Positions 7,338-15,464 of a stretch of 50,338 nt of DNA are shown here, in pieces. The stretch's first letter is position 1; each line of letters starts with the position of its first letter. The notes beneath the pieces were generated by a model. It did no database searches and was not told the DNA's origin. It saw only the letters and a list, made by a program, of their open reading frames with translations. The position numbers and the translations under genes are program-made. Source of the stretch: Streptomyces roseochromogenus subsp. oscitans DS 12.976 (GTDB taxonomy: Bacteria > Actinomycetota > Actinomycetes > Streptomycetales > Streptomycetaceae); NCBI RefSeq assembly GCF_000497445.1, contig NZ_CM002285.1:8488095-8538432 (forward strand). Reading direction: 5' to 3'.

Positions 7338-8404
7338 ACCCTCCCAAGACCGACGCGCGTCGCCACCACGACCCGCAGGTCCGCGGTTTCGCAAGCGACA
7401 ACTACGCCGGGGCCCACCCCGAGGTGCTCGCCGCCCTGGCTCTGGCCAACGGCGGCCATCAGGTGGCCTACGGCGAGGACGAGTACACCGAGCACCTCCA
7501 GCGGATCATCCGGAGCCATTTCGGGGCCACTGCGGAGGCCTTCCCGGTCTTCAACGGCACCGGCGCGAACGTCGTCGCGCTCCAGGCGGTCACCGACCGC
7601 TGGGGTGCGGTGATCTGCGCCGAGAGCGCGCACATCAACGTCGACGAGGGCGGTGCGCCCGAGCGCATGGGCGGCCTGAAGCTGCTCACCGTGCCCACGC
7701 CGGACGGCAAGCTCACCCCCGAGCTGATCGACCGGCAGGCCTGGGGCTGGGAGGACGAGCACCGCGCGATGCCGCAGGTCGTCTCGATCACCCAGAGCAC
7801 AGAGCTGGGCACGCTGTACACGCCCGAGGAGATCCGCGCGATCTGCGAGCACGCCCACGCCCGGGGCATGAAGGTGCACCTGGACGGCTCCCGGATAGCC
7901 AACGCGGCCGCCTCCCTGAACGTGCCGATGCGGACGTTCACCAACGCGGTCGGTGTCGACATCCTCTCGCTGGGCGGGACGAAGAACGGCGCCGTCTTCG
8001 GCGAGGCCGTCGTCGTCATCAACCAGGACGCGGTGCGGCAGATGAAGCACCTGCGGAAGATGTCCATGCAGCTGGCCTCCAAGATGCGCTTCGTGTCGGT
8101 GCAGTTGGAGGCGCTGCTGGCGAAGGACCTGTGGCTGCGCAACGCCCGGCACGCCAACGAGATGGCCCAGCGGCTCGCCGAGGGCGTCCGCGCGGTGCAC
8201 GGCGTGGAGATCCTCTACCCGGTGCAGGCCAACGGCGTGTTCGCCAGGCTTCCGCACGACGTGAGCGAGCGCCTGCAGCAGCGCTTCCGTTTCTACTTCT
8301 GGGACGAGGCGGCCGGGGTGGTGCGCTGGATGTGCTCCTTCGACACCACGGAGGAGGACGTCGACACCTTCGTCGGCGCCGTCAAGGAGGAGATGGCGCG
8401 CTAG
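7334..8404 (+). CDS. Threonine aldolase family protein (PLP-dependent, beta-eliminating lyase fold)
   Basis: A 356-residue fold-type I PLP enzyme of the low-specificity threonine aldolase type, which splits L-threonine or allo-threonine to glycine and acetaldehyde. Markers include FASDNYAGAHPEV at the N-terminus, NGTGANVVAL (74-83), ESAHINVDEGG with His100 stacking on the cofactor, HLDGSRIAN (182-190), and the Schiff-base lysine in LSLGGTKNGAVFGE (Lys217). The GTG start overlaps the SDR stop by 4 nt. Genomic pairing with an SDR and DUF6421 hints at conversion of a beta-hydroxy amino acid, which is inferred. Length is normal for the family. Confidence 0.88.
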   Translation: MNPPKTDARRHHDPQVRGFASDNYAGAHPEVLAALALANGGHQVAYGEDEYTEHLQRIIRSHFGATAEAFPVFNGTGANVVALQAVTDRWGAVICAESAHINVDEGGAPERMGGLKLLTVPTPDGKLTPELIDRQAWGWEDEHRAMPQVVSITQSTELGTLYTPEEIRAICEHAHARGMKVHLDGSRIANAAASLNVPMRTFTNAVGVDILSLGGTKNGAVFGEAVVVINQDAVRQMKHLRKMSMQLASKMRFVSVQLEALLAKDLWLRNARHANEMAQRLAEGVRAVHGVEILYPVQANGVFARLPHDVSERLQQRFRFYFWDEAAGVVRWMCSFDTTEEDVDTFVGAVKEEMAR

Positions 8405-8444
8405 CCCCCAGTGATGCATAGATATGCGGTCGCTCGAAAAGTCA

Positions 8445-8474
8445 TTGACTGTCGGGTGATCGCATTCCTATGCT
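8445..8474 (+). promoter_or_regulatory. Promoter giving a leaderless transcript
   Basis: TTGACT (8445-8450) and TATGCT (8469-8474) are separated by 18 nt, a near-consensus streptomycete housekeeping promoter. The ATG at 8483 lies 8 nt after the -10 box, where transcription should begin, and no ribosome-binding site precedes it. The downstream gene is therefore probably translated from a leaderless mRNA. Confidence 0.65.
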
Positions 8475-8482
8475 CTGCGAAC

Positions 8483-9100
8483 ATGGAGCTGATCCAGAAC
8501 ACCGCCGATCTTTCCGCGTACTTGGCCGCGGACGAGGCCATCGACCATCACCATCCCGTGGTCCGCGAGACGGCCGCGCGACTGGCCGCAGGGGCGGCCG
8601 ACTCGTATGCCTATGCGCGGGCCGCCTTCGACTTCGTGCGGGACACCATCCCGCACTCCCGGGACTCCGGCGACCCGCGCGTCACCTGGCGCGCCTCCGA
8701 CGTGCTGGCCCTGGGCACCGGCATCTGCTACGCCAAATCCCATGCGCTGGCCGCCCTGCTGCGCGCCGAGGACATCCCCACGGCCCTGTGCTACCAACGG
8801 CTGGCGCACGACGACGGCAGCGGCCATGCCGTGCACGGTCTGGTCGCCGTGCGCTTCCACGGCGCCTGGCATCGACAGGACCCGCGCGGAAACAAGCCCG
8901 GCGTGGACGCCCGGTTCTCCCTCGACGGCGAGTGCCTCGCCTGGATCCCCGACCCCGCGGCCGGCGAAGTGGACTATCCGCAGCTGTACGCCCGACCGCA
9001 CCCTGTCGTCCTCGACGCCCTGAAAGCGGCCCCGGACCGGTCCTACCTGTGGAAGACGCTCCCTGACGCGCTTGACCACGAGTGGTCGGCGGGGGTGTAG
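8483..9100 (+). CDS. Transglutaminase-like cysteine protease-fold protein
   Basis: A 205-residue protein with the Cys-His-Asp triad of the transglutaminase-like superfamily: Cys82 in LGTGICYAKSHALAALL, His118 in HAVHGLVAVRF and Asp133 in RQDPRGNK. Such bacterial proteins are usually peptidase- or amidase-like and are not cross-linking enzymes. ATG at 8483 is chosen because it coincides with the transcription start predicted from the promoter just upstream; an in-frame start at 8411 would lie upstream of that promoter. The last 58 bp overlap the 3' end of oleD on the opposite strand, so the two messages are antisense to each other at their ends. Confidence 0.85.
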   Translation: MELIQNTADLSAYLAADEAIDHHHPVVRETAARLAAGAADSYAYARAAFDFVRDTIPHSRDSGDPRVTWRASDVLALGTGICYAKSHALAALLRAEDIPTALCYQRLAHDDGSGHAVHGLVAVRFHGAWHRQDPRGNKPGVDARFSLDGECLAWIPDPAAGEVDYPQLYARPHPVVLDALKAAPDRSYLWKTLPDALDHEWSAGV

Positions 9101-10020
9101 CCGAGGTCGCGACGTGCCGCGGTGATGTCGAACCAGTGGGCGCGGGTCAGTTCGGCCACGAGGAAGCGTGTCAGCAGGGGCCGGCGTCGCCTGCGGGTCG
9201 CCTTCCCCACGGCTTCGAGGAGTGCGGCGACGGCGAGCGCGGCGGAAGCGGGGACACCGCGCACCTCCACGCTGCTGCCGCCGTACGCGAGCAGGCCCCG
9301 GACGGTCGCGGCGAGGGTGCAGGGCCGGCCCTGGGTGACGAAGTAGCGGGCGCCTGCCAGAGGGGAGTTCGCGGTCAGTCTCTCCACCGCCAGCACGTGT
9401 GCCTCGGCGGCGTCACTGACGTGCACGGTGTCCACGCGTTGGGAGCCCGCTCCGGGCAGCAGGAGCCTCCCGCGCCGGACCGCGGCGCGCAGCCCGGGCA
9501 GCAGATGCGGGTCGCCGTCGCCCCAGATCAGATGGGGGCGCAGGGACACGGTGGCCAGCCGGGGGCCGTTGGCGGCCAGGACCAGCTGTTCGGCACGGGC
9601 CTTGGACCAGGGATAGGGGGCGAGGAACCGGCTGGGGTACGGGGCGGACTCGTCGACGCCTTCCAGGTCACCGCCGGCGAAGACCACGCTGGCGCTGGAG
9701 GAGTTCACCAGCCAGGGCACACCATGGCGTCGGCAGGCGTCGAGGACGGCCGTCGTCCCCGCGATGTTGACGGAGGCGAAGTCGTGTCGCGGCCCCCAGA
9801 TGTCGGCCAGCGCCGCCGTGTGGACGACCGCGTCGCACCCGCGCACGGCGTCTGCGACCGCAGCGGGGTCGCGGATGTCGCCCCACACGGCCTCGGTCCC
9901 GCTCGGCGGCGGTGCCCGGTGGCCGCGTTGCAGGGACCGCACCTGGTGCCCGCGGGCCGCGAGGCGCCGGCAGACCTCGGCGCCGAGGAATCCGCTGCCG
10001 CCCGTGACCAGGATCTTCAT
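9043..10020 (-). CDS. oleD: OleD-like NAD(P)-dependent 2-alkyl-3-ketoacid reductase (extended SDR)
   Basis: A 325-residue extended SDR of the 3-beta-HSD/OleD type. The nucleotide loop is GGSGFLG (residues 7-13), the active site is NSSSASVVFAGG plus Tyr136-x-x-x-Lys140 (YPWSK), and LRPHLIWGDGD is characteristic. OleD reduces the beta-keto acid made by OleA to a 2-alkyl-3-hydroxy acid, the substrate of OleC. The ATG overlaps the oleC stop (ATGA), giving translational coupling as the third gene of oleBCD. Residues 250-300 include a hydrophobic stretch (AALAVAALLEAVG) and a basic patch (RRRRR), as in membrane-associated homologues. Its 3' end overlaps the transglutaminase-like gene. Confidence 0.85.
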   Translation of the reverse strand: MKILVTGGSGFLGAEVCRRLAARGHQVRSLQRGHRAPPPSGTEAVWGDIRDPAAVADAVRGCDAVVHTAALADIWGPRHDFASVNIAGTTAVLDACRRHGVPWLVNSSSASVVFAGGDLEGVDESAPYPSRFLAPYPWSKARAEQLVLAANGPRLATVSLRPHLIWGDGDPHLLPGLRAAVRRGRLLLPGAGSQRVDTVHVSDAAEAHVLAVERLTANSPLAGARYFVTQGRPCTLAATVRGLLAYGGSSVEVRGVPASAALAVAALLEAVGKATRRRRRPLLTRFLVAELTRAHWFDITAARRDLGYTPADHSWSSASGSVFHR

Positions 10021-11699
10021 CCGCGGTCCTCCTCCGCCGCCTTCGTGGCAGCGGCGCTCGCCGCCAGACGACGCCGCGCCCACTGGCCGAGCACCCCTCT
10101 CTCGATCTTCGAGTTGTGCCGGATGTCGACCGGGAAACCGGGGTGGAAGAGGATCGCGCGGACCTGAGCGCCACCTTCCAGCGCGGCGAGGGTGCGACGC
10201 AGGTCCGCGACGATCCGGCCGCGCTCGGCGCCGCGCCGCGGCGCGTCGGCCTCCACGCACAGCGCGGGCACGGCCTGTTGGCCTCCGCCGGCGTCGACCA
10301 GCGCGGTCCGCCGGACGCCGTCGACCGCGTTGCACGCCGGTTCGACGCACTCGGTGTACAGGGGGCCGTCGGGGCCGGGAACCGCGTGGGCCTTGCGTCC
10401 GCAGTACCAGAGGTTGCCCTCGTCGTCCGTGCGGCCCAGGTCGCCGGTGCGGTGCCAGACGTGAGCCCCGTCGGGGATCTTCGCCTCGGCGTCGGCATGC
10501 GGGCGGCCGTAGTAGCCGCGGCTGACCAGGGGGCCGCGCACCGTGATCTCGCCGACGGCGTGCGCGGGCAGCGGCTCGACCGCGGACCAGTGGGCGATCG
10601 GTCCGGCTTCGGCCGGGATGACGCGCACCGACATGACCGGCACCACCCGGCCCACGCACCGGCCACCGCCCCGTTCGGACGCGGCGCGCGCGGACCGCAG
10701 GTCCGGGCCGTCGATCGCGCTCACCGGAAGGCTCTCGGTGGCGCCGTAGACGCTCCGGATCACGGCGTGGTCCGGCAGGGTAGCGGTGAGGCGGTCCAGC
10801 AGGCCGTACTCCAGCGGGGCCCCGAAGGTGGCGACCGACCGTACGGTGGCGAGGGCCGGTTCCCTGCGGCCGTCCCCGGCGAGAACGGTCATGAGCGCCG
10901 GGGAGCCGAGCACGCAGGCCGCACGCGTCTGCGCTGCCGCGCGCAGCAGATCGTCCCGACGGGCCCGGCCCGGCCTGCGGAAGTCCATCCGGGGAACGAC
11001 GACGGTGACGCCGAGCGCCGGGCCGCCCAGGGCGAAGGGCAGGAAGCCGACGACCGCCACGGTTCCCGGCTGTGCGCCGAGCACGCCTCCCGTGGCGCCG
11101 CACTGACGCACCAGCTGTTCGTTGGTGTACACCGCGCCCTTCGGTGTGCCCGTGGAACCGGAGGTATAAGCGATCAGCGCCGTGCTGTCCCCGGTGGCGT
11201 CGAGTGCGGCGCGTGGTGCCGTGCGGGCGAGTGCGGCGACCGTCGGCCAGGGACCGGGACCCGACCCGGTGCAGAGCACCGTGTGCACACTCGGTCGTGC
11301 CCAGCCGTACAGCACCCGTGCCACCTGGGCGAGCGGCTCTGCCACGAAGGCCTGCGGGGCGGCCTCGCGCAGGCACCGTTGCAGGGCCGCACGGGGCAGG
11401 CCGGGGTCGATCAGTACGGCGCAGGCGCCGAGCGCGGACAGCGCGTACACCGTGGTGAGCAGGTCCAGCGGACGCCGGGTCAGCACCACCGCCCGCGTGC
11501 CCGGGCCGATGCCCGCGGCCGCCAGCGCGTCCGCGGTGCGCAGGCACCGGGCGTACAGGCCGGCATAGGTGATCCGTTCCCGGCGCCGGCCGCAGAACGT
11601 GTCGAGTGCGACGGCGGTGGGCTCTGCCTGCTGCCAGCACGCCAGCCTGCCCAGCAGCCCGGCCTGCGTCCCGGTCGCGGCGGTCGCGGAGACGGACAT
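10017..11699 (-). CDS. oleC: OleC-like acyl-AMP-forming beta-lactone synthetase
   Basis: A 560-residue ANL-superfamily adenylating enzyme. The ATP P-loop is AYTSGSTGTPKGAVYTN (about 177-193), the adenine motif is SVYGATESLP, and the hinge region is WHRTGDLGRTDDEGNLWYCG. Features typical of OleC and not of fatty acyl-CoA ligases are GRKAHAVPGPDGPLYTECVE and the C-terminal LFHPGFPVDIRHNSKIER. OleC adenylates a 2-alkyl-3-hydroxy acid and closes it to a beta-lactone. The start lies 3 nt after the oleB stop and the stop overlaps oleD, so oleBCD is one coupled operon. Confidence 0.88.
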   Translation of the reverse strand: MSVSATAATGTQAGLLGRLACWQQAEPTAVALDTFCGRRRERITYAGLYARCLRTADALAAAGIGPGTRAVVLTRRPLDLLTTVYALSALGACAVLIDPGLPRAALQRCLREAAPQAFVAEPLAQVARVLYGWARPSVHTVLCTGSGPGPWPTVAALARTAPRAALDATGDSTALIAYTSGSTGTPKGAVYTNEQLVRQCGATGGVLGAQPGTVAVVGFLPFALGGPALGVTVVVPRMDFRRPGRARRDDLLRAAAQTRAACVLGSPALMTVLAGDGRREPALATVRSVATFGAPLEYGLLDRLTATLPDHAVIRSVYGATESLPVSAIDGPDLRSARAASERGGGRCVGRVVPVMSVRVIPAEAGPIAHWSAVEPLPAHAVGEITVRGPLVSRGYYGRPHADAEAKIPDGAHVWHRTGDLGRTDDEGNLWYCGRKAHAVPGPDGPLYTECVEPACNAVDGVRRTALVDAGGGQQAVPALCVEADAPRRGAERGRIVADLRRTLAALEGGAQVRAILFHPGFPVDIRHNSKIERGVLGQWARRRLAASAAATKAAEEDRG

Positions 11700-11702
11700 G
11701 GC

Positions 11703-12680
11703 TCAGCTCTGCCTCTCAGGGGGGCACCCCAGGAAATCCCGTACGCACGCGATGACTTCGTCACGGGCGTCCTCCTGGACGAAGTGCCCGGCATATGGAA
11801 ACAGCCGCACCTCGGCGGCGGGGAAGCGGCGCATCCACTCGGCGAGGAAGCGGTGGTCGAAGACCGGGTCCCGGCCGCCCCAGCACACCAGCAGGGGCAG
11901 TGACGTCATCTTCGGATCTTCGACCGGGCCCACGTCGATCAGCGGCCACGCCGGGTCGGTGGGGGCCAGCGGGATGTCCTGGATGAACCGCACCACCGCC
12001 AGTCGCCGCTGCCTGCCGCGATAAGGGGCCGCATAGGCACGGCGCACGGGCGCGGGCAGCGGTGAGGTCACCCCGAGGCGGGCGGCGGCCAGGACGAAGG
12101 CGTTGGTGCGGTGCACGAACCAGGCCGGCGGACGGCCCCCGCCGCGGATCAGGCGGAGGTACCACGGCAGCCGGGCACCGGCCGGCAACGGGAAGGCCGC
12201 GGAGTTGAGCATGACGATGCGGGACAGCCACTCGGGCCGGCGGCGCGCCCAGGCCATGCCGATGACACCGCCCCAGTCGTGCCCGATCAGGGTCCAGCCC
12301 CGGTCCGGCAGACCGTGCTCGGCCACCAGGTGCTCCACCAGCCGCTCCAGATCCGCCAGGCGACAGGAGGCGGTATAGGGGTAGACGGACTCGCCGGGGC
12401 GGTCGGACAGGCCCATACCGATGTGGTCGGGGACGACGCACCGATGGCGGGCGCGCAACTCCCGCACCAGGTCCCGCCACATGTAACTCCAGCTGGGGTT
12501 GCCGTGCAGCATCAGCACCGGCGCACCCGCCCCCTCGTCGAGGTAGTGCTGCCGCACACCCCTGTGGGCGAACCAGTGGGGCGTGAAGTCGTAGTCGGCA
12601 CAGGGGAATTCGGCCTCGGTCAGCGACACCGGAGCATTGTCGGCCCCGGCAGACCCTCTCCGTGCCGCGCGTAACTCCAC
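11703..12680 (-). CDS. oleB: OleB-like alpha/beta hydrolase (beta-lactone decarboxylase, haloalkane-dehalogenase fold)
   Basis: A 325-residue alpha/beta hydrolase with an aspartate nucleophile. The oxyanion region is LHGNPSWSYMW (58-68), the nucleophile is Asp135 in LIGHDWGG, the acid is near Asp271 (WGGRDPVFD), and the base is His299 (YAGHFVQED). OleB decarboxylates the beta-lactone to an olefin. It is the first gene of oleBCD. GTG at 12680 follows GAGGG by 9 nt and places a rare TTA Leu codon at position 3; an alternative GTG at 12629 would avoid that codon. The choice of start therefore decides whether oleB depends on the bldA tRNA. Confidence 0.85.
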   Translation of the reverse strand: MELRAARRGSAGADNAPVSLTEAEFPCADYDFTPHWFAHRGVRQHYLDEGAGAPVLMLHGNPSWSYMWRDLVRELRARHRCVVPDHIGMGLSDRPGESVYPYTASCRLADLERLVEHLVAEHGLPDRGWTLIGHDWGGVIGMAWARRRPEWLSRIVMLNSAAFPLPAGARLPWYLRLIRGGGRPPAWFVHRTNAFVLAAARLGVTSPLPAPVRRAYAAPYRGRQRRLAVVRFIQDIPLAPTDPAWPLIDVGPVEDPKMTSLPLLVCWGGRDPVFDHRFLAEWMRRFPAAEVRLFPYAGHFVQEDARDEVIACVRDFLGCPPERQS

Positions 12681-12798
12681 CGTATGAAGCCCTCGACCAT
12701 GATCACTCCAATGGCCCCATGCGGACCGGCATCCGTTTGCGGTGCGCCGCTCCTCCTCACTTCACTGGCCCGAGCCGCCGCCGGGCGGCACTCGACGA

Positions 12799-12834
12799 CG
12801 ACTGCGGTATGCCGCAACGACTGCGCTATGCCGC
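12799..12834. promoter_or_regulatory. 17-bp direct repeat upstream of oleA (candidate operator)
   Basis: Two copies of CGACTGCGNTATGCCGC, differing at one base, lie at 12799-12815 and 12818-12834, a 19-bp period. The first contains a small inverted repeat (GCGG-TATG-CCGC). They sit in the divergent oleB/oleA intergenic region just before the oleA start, a sensible place for a cluster regulator. No regulator gene lies within the cluster itself. Confidence 0.4.
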
Positions 12835-12852
12835 GGAGACGACACGACTGCC

Positions 12853-13863
12853 ATGACCAACCCCCGCTACAGCACGATCCGTCGGGTCGCCGTCCATGTG
12901 CCCGCCGACCGTCAGACCGGCCCGGAGATCGAGGACGAGGTGCGCTCCCGAAACCCCGGCGTACGGCTCATGCCCGGTCTCCTGAGACAGATGTACGGCT
13001 TCGAGGAGCGCCGCGTCGCCCCACCCGGGACCTGGCCCTCCGACCTGGCCGCCGCGGCCGGCCGCAGCGCCCTGGAGCAGGCCGGTCTGGCCCCGGACGC
13101 CGTCGACCTGCTGATCTTCGCCTCCGCGAGCGAGGACGTCGAGGAGCCGGCCACCGCACATGTCGTGGCACACAAACTCGGTGTCACCGCACCGGTCTTC
13201 GATGTGCAGAACGCCTGCAACGGCGTCCTGAACGCCCTGGAGATCGCCGACGCCCTGATCCGGGCGGGCCGTTACGCACGCGTGCTCGTGACCACGGGGG
13301 AGCGCGGGAGCCGGCTGTCCGCGCTCCCGGTCCGTGACCGCCGGGAACTGGCCCTGCTGCTGCCCGCGTTGACACTGGGCGACCTCGGCGCGGCCCTGCT
13401 CGTGGAGGCGAGCGACCGGCCCGGGATTCTCGCCGCCGCGTTCTGCGCCAACTCCTCGGGCTGGCAGGCCGCCACCGTCTCCAACCCGTACTTCCCGCAA
13501 GCCGCCGACGCCCCCGCGGTCCGGTTCGACTCCGCGGCCCTCGCCGCCTCCTTCCCGGGCCTGGAGGCCCGCGCGTTCGACGTGCTCCACGCGGCCGGCC
13601 GCAAGCCGGGAGACCTGGACCTTGTGTGCGTGCACCAGCCGTCCGTCGCCTTCACCCGCACCATCCTCGACTCCCTCGGCGTGCCAGAGGACAAGGCCGT
13701 AGCCGTCTTCACGGCCTACGGCAACGTCGCCACCGCCGGCCTTCCCCTGCAACTCGCACAAGCCGCGGAGCGGGGGCGGTTACGCCCGGACGACCTGGTC
13801 GCCCTGTTCGGGCTGGCCAGCGGAGCCTCCGGCGGGCTGGTCCTCCTGGAGTGGAGCCCCTGA
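12853..13863 (+). CDS. oleA: OleA-like thiolase-fold acyl condensing enzyme (KAS III family)
   Basis: A 336-residue thiolase-fold enzyme with the KAS III/OleA triad Cys122 (VQNACNGV), His261 (VCVHQPS) and Asn291 (TAYGNVATAG). A Glu-Pro at residues 98-99, 24 residues before the catalytic Cys, aligns with the extra active-site Glu of Xanthomonas OleA, which FabH lacks. OleA performs non-decarboxylative head-to-head Claisen condensation of two acyl thioesters. ATG at 12853 gives a normal length; the ribosome-binding site is weak. Leu310 is encoded by TTA, so expression should need the bldA tRNA. It is followed by an ACP and an FabF-type ketosynthase in the same direction. Confidence 0.85.
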   Translation: MTNPRYSTIRRVAVHVPADRQTGPEIEDEVRSRNPGVRLMPGLLRQMYGFEERRVAPPGTWPSDLAAAAGRSALEQAGLAPDAVDLLIFASASEDVEEPATAHVVAHKLGVTAPVFDVQNACNGVLNALEIADALIRAGRYARVLVTTGERGSRLSALPVRDRRELALLLPALTLGDLGAALLVEASDRPGILAAAFCANSSGWQAATVSNPYFPQAADAPAVRFDSAALAASFPGLEARAFDVLHAAGRKPGDLDLVCVHQPSVAFTRTILDSLGVPEDKAVAVFTAYGNVATAGLPLQLAQAAERGRLRPDDLVALFGLASGASGGLVLLEWSP

Positions 13864-13905
13864 TACACATCCGCAGTCCCGACGTCGAGCCCCGAGGAAA
13901 AGGCC

Positions 13906-14160
13906 ATGACCGACACCTACGACACCATCCGCTCCGTACTGACCGGCAGCTTCCTCGTTCCGGAAGCCGAAATCGGCCCCGAGGTCACTCTGGAGCAGCT
14001 CGAACTGGACTCCCTCGCACTGGCCGAGTTCGCGCTGATCCTGGACGAGAGACTCGGAGTGAAGATCGACAGCGAGCACGCCACCCGGACCACCACACTG
14101 GCCGAAGTCACCGAGTACGTCGGCACACTGCGCACCTCGGACCCGGTGACGGCCCCGTGA
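13906..14160 (+). CDS. Acyl carrier protein
   Basis: An 84-residue four-helix acyl carrier protein. The phosphopantetheine attachment serine is Ser36 in the LELDSLALAEF motif, and acidic helix II follows (ILDERLGVKID). A strong GAGGAAA ribosome-binding site precedes the ATG. It lies 42 bp after oleA, and its stop overlaps the ketosynthase start by 4 nt. A dedicated ACP is not part of the classical four-gene ole set, which acts on CoA thioesters, so it may present an acyl or beta-keto chain to OleA or to the neighbouring ketosynthase. Confidence 0.9.
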   Translation: MTDTYDTIRSVLTGSFLVPEAEIGPEVTLEQLELDSLALAEFALILDERLGVKIDSEHATRTTTLAEVTEYVGTLRTSDPVTAP

Positions 14161-15377
14161 CCGCCTCGATCGCCGTCACCGGCCTGGGACTGGTCACACC
14201 CGCCGGGATCGGCGTCGAGGACACATGGACCGGTGTCTGCGCCGGGCAGGCCACCGCCGCCCCGGACCCCGCCCTCGCCGGACTGCCCGTCGACTTCTCC
14301 TGCCGGGTCCCGCTCGCGAAGCAGGATCTGGACCGGCGGACCGGACGCAAGGCCTGGCGCATGGGCCGCTTCGCCAAACTCGCCGTGCTGGCGGCCCGGG
14401 AGGCGGTCCGCGACGCGGGGCTCGACCCCGCCTGCTGGGACGGGGCCAGGGTCGCCACGGTCATCGGCTGCGGCATGGGCGGACTGGAGAAGCTGGAGGA
14501 GCAGTGCGCACGCCTCGAACAGCGCGGAGCCGACCTGACGTCACCGCTCGCCATTCCGATGATCATCCCGAACCTCGGTACGGGCGAGGTCTCCATCGAC
14601 CTCCAGGCGCGCGGGCCCAGCCTCAGCCCCGCCACCGCATGCGCTTCCGGCGCGAGTGCCATCGCCACGGCCCGTGACCTGCTGGCCGCCGACTTGTGCG
14701 ACATCGCGGTCACGGGAGGCGTGGAAGCCGCGGTCAGCCGCGTGTGCACCATCGGCTTCTGGCGCATGGGCGCCCTCTCCGTACGGTCCGACCGGACCGC
14801 GGCCTCCCGGCCGTTCGCCGCCGACCGGGACGGCTTCGTCATGGCGGAGGGCGCCGGGATCCTCGTACTGGAGCGCACCGCCGACGCCACCGCCCGCGGC
14901 ATGCGCCCCCGCGCCCTGCTCGCGGGCTGCGGCAGCACGTCCGACGCCCACCACCCGACGGCACTGCCCGAGGACGCCCACGGCGCCGAGGCCGCCCTGC
15001 GCACCGCCCTCGCCGAGGCAGGGCTCGCCCCGGACGATGTGGATCACGTCAATGCGCACGGCACTTCGACACCGCTCAACGACGCCGCCGAGGCCGCGCT
15101 GATCGCCCGGGTCCTGCCGCACCGCCCGAGCGTCACCGCCGCCAAGGGCGTGCTCGGGCACACCCTCGGCGCGTCCGGGGCCATCGAAGCGGCGCTGACG
15201 GTCCTCTCGCTCCAGCACCGCCGCATCCCGCCGATCGCCAACCTCCAGGCGCCCGCGCCCGAGTTCGACATCGACTGCGTCACCAAGCAACCCCGCCGCC
15301 AGGACCTGCGCACCGCCGTCAGCCACTCCTTCGGCTTCGGCGGCCACAACGTCGTCCTCGTCCTCACCGCGCCCTGA
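14157..15377 (+). CDS. Beta-ketoacyl-ACP synthase, FabF (KAS II) type
   Basis: A 406-residue ketosynthase with all FabF catalytic residues: Cys162 (PATACASGAS), His301 (VNAHGTSTPLND), Lys330 (AAKGVLGH) and His335. The C-terminal SHSFGFGGHNVV is also intact. KAS II enzymes extend ACP-bound chains by decarboxylative condensation with malonyl-ACP. GTG at 14157 overlaps the ACP stop (GTGA), so ACP and ketosynthase are coupled. With no ketoreductase, dehydratase or acyltransferase beside it, it probably performs one condensation or supplies a primer to OleA. Both are inference. It is not a polyketide chain-length factor, because the active-site Cys is present. Confidence 0.88.
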   Translation: MTASIAVTGLGLVTPAGIGVEDTWTGVCAGQATAAPDPALAGLPVDFSCRVPLAKQDLDRRTGRKAWRMGRFAKLAVLAAREAVRDAGLDPACWDGARVATVIGCGMGGLEKLEEQCARLEQRGADLTSPLAIPMIIPNLGTGEVSIDLQARGPSLSPATACASGASAIATARDLLAADLCDIAVTGGVEAAVSRVCTIGFWRMGALSVRSDRTAASRPFAADRDGFVMAEGAGILVLERTADATARGMRPRALLAGCGSTSDAHHPTALPEDAHGAEAALRTALAEAGLAPDDVDHVNAHGTSTPLNDAAEAALIARVLPHRPSVTAAKGVLGHTLGASGAIEAALTVLSLQHRRIPPIANLQAPAPEFDIDCVTKQPRRQDLRTAVSHSFGFGGHNVVLVLTAP

Positions 15378-15464
15378 TTGCGACCTCCGAATGTTCCGCC
15401 GCACCATCTCCGCGGAAACCCCTGCAAGAGATCGGCTCAATCGCAGTCGCCAACTTCCCGGCCA

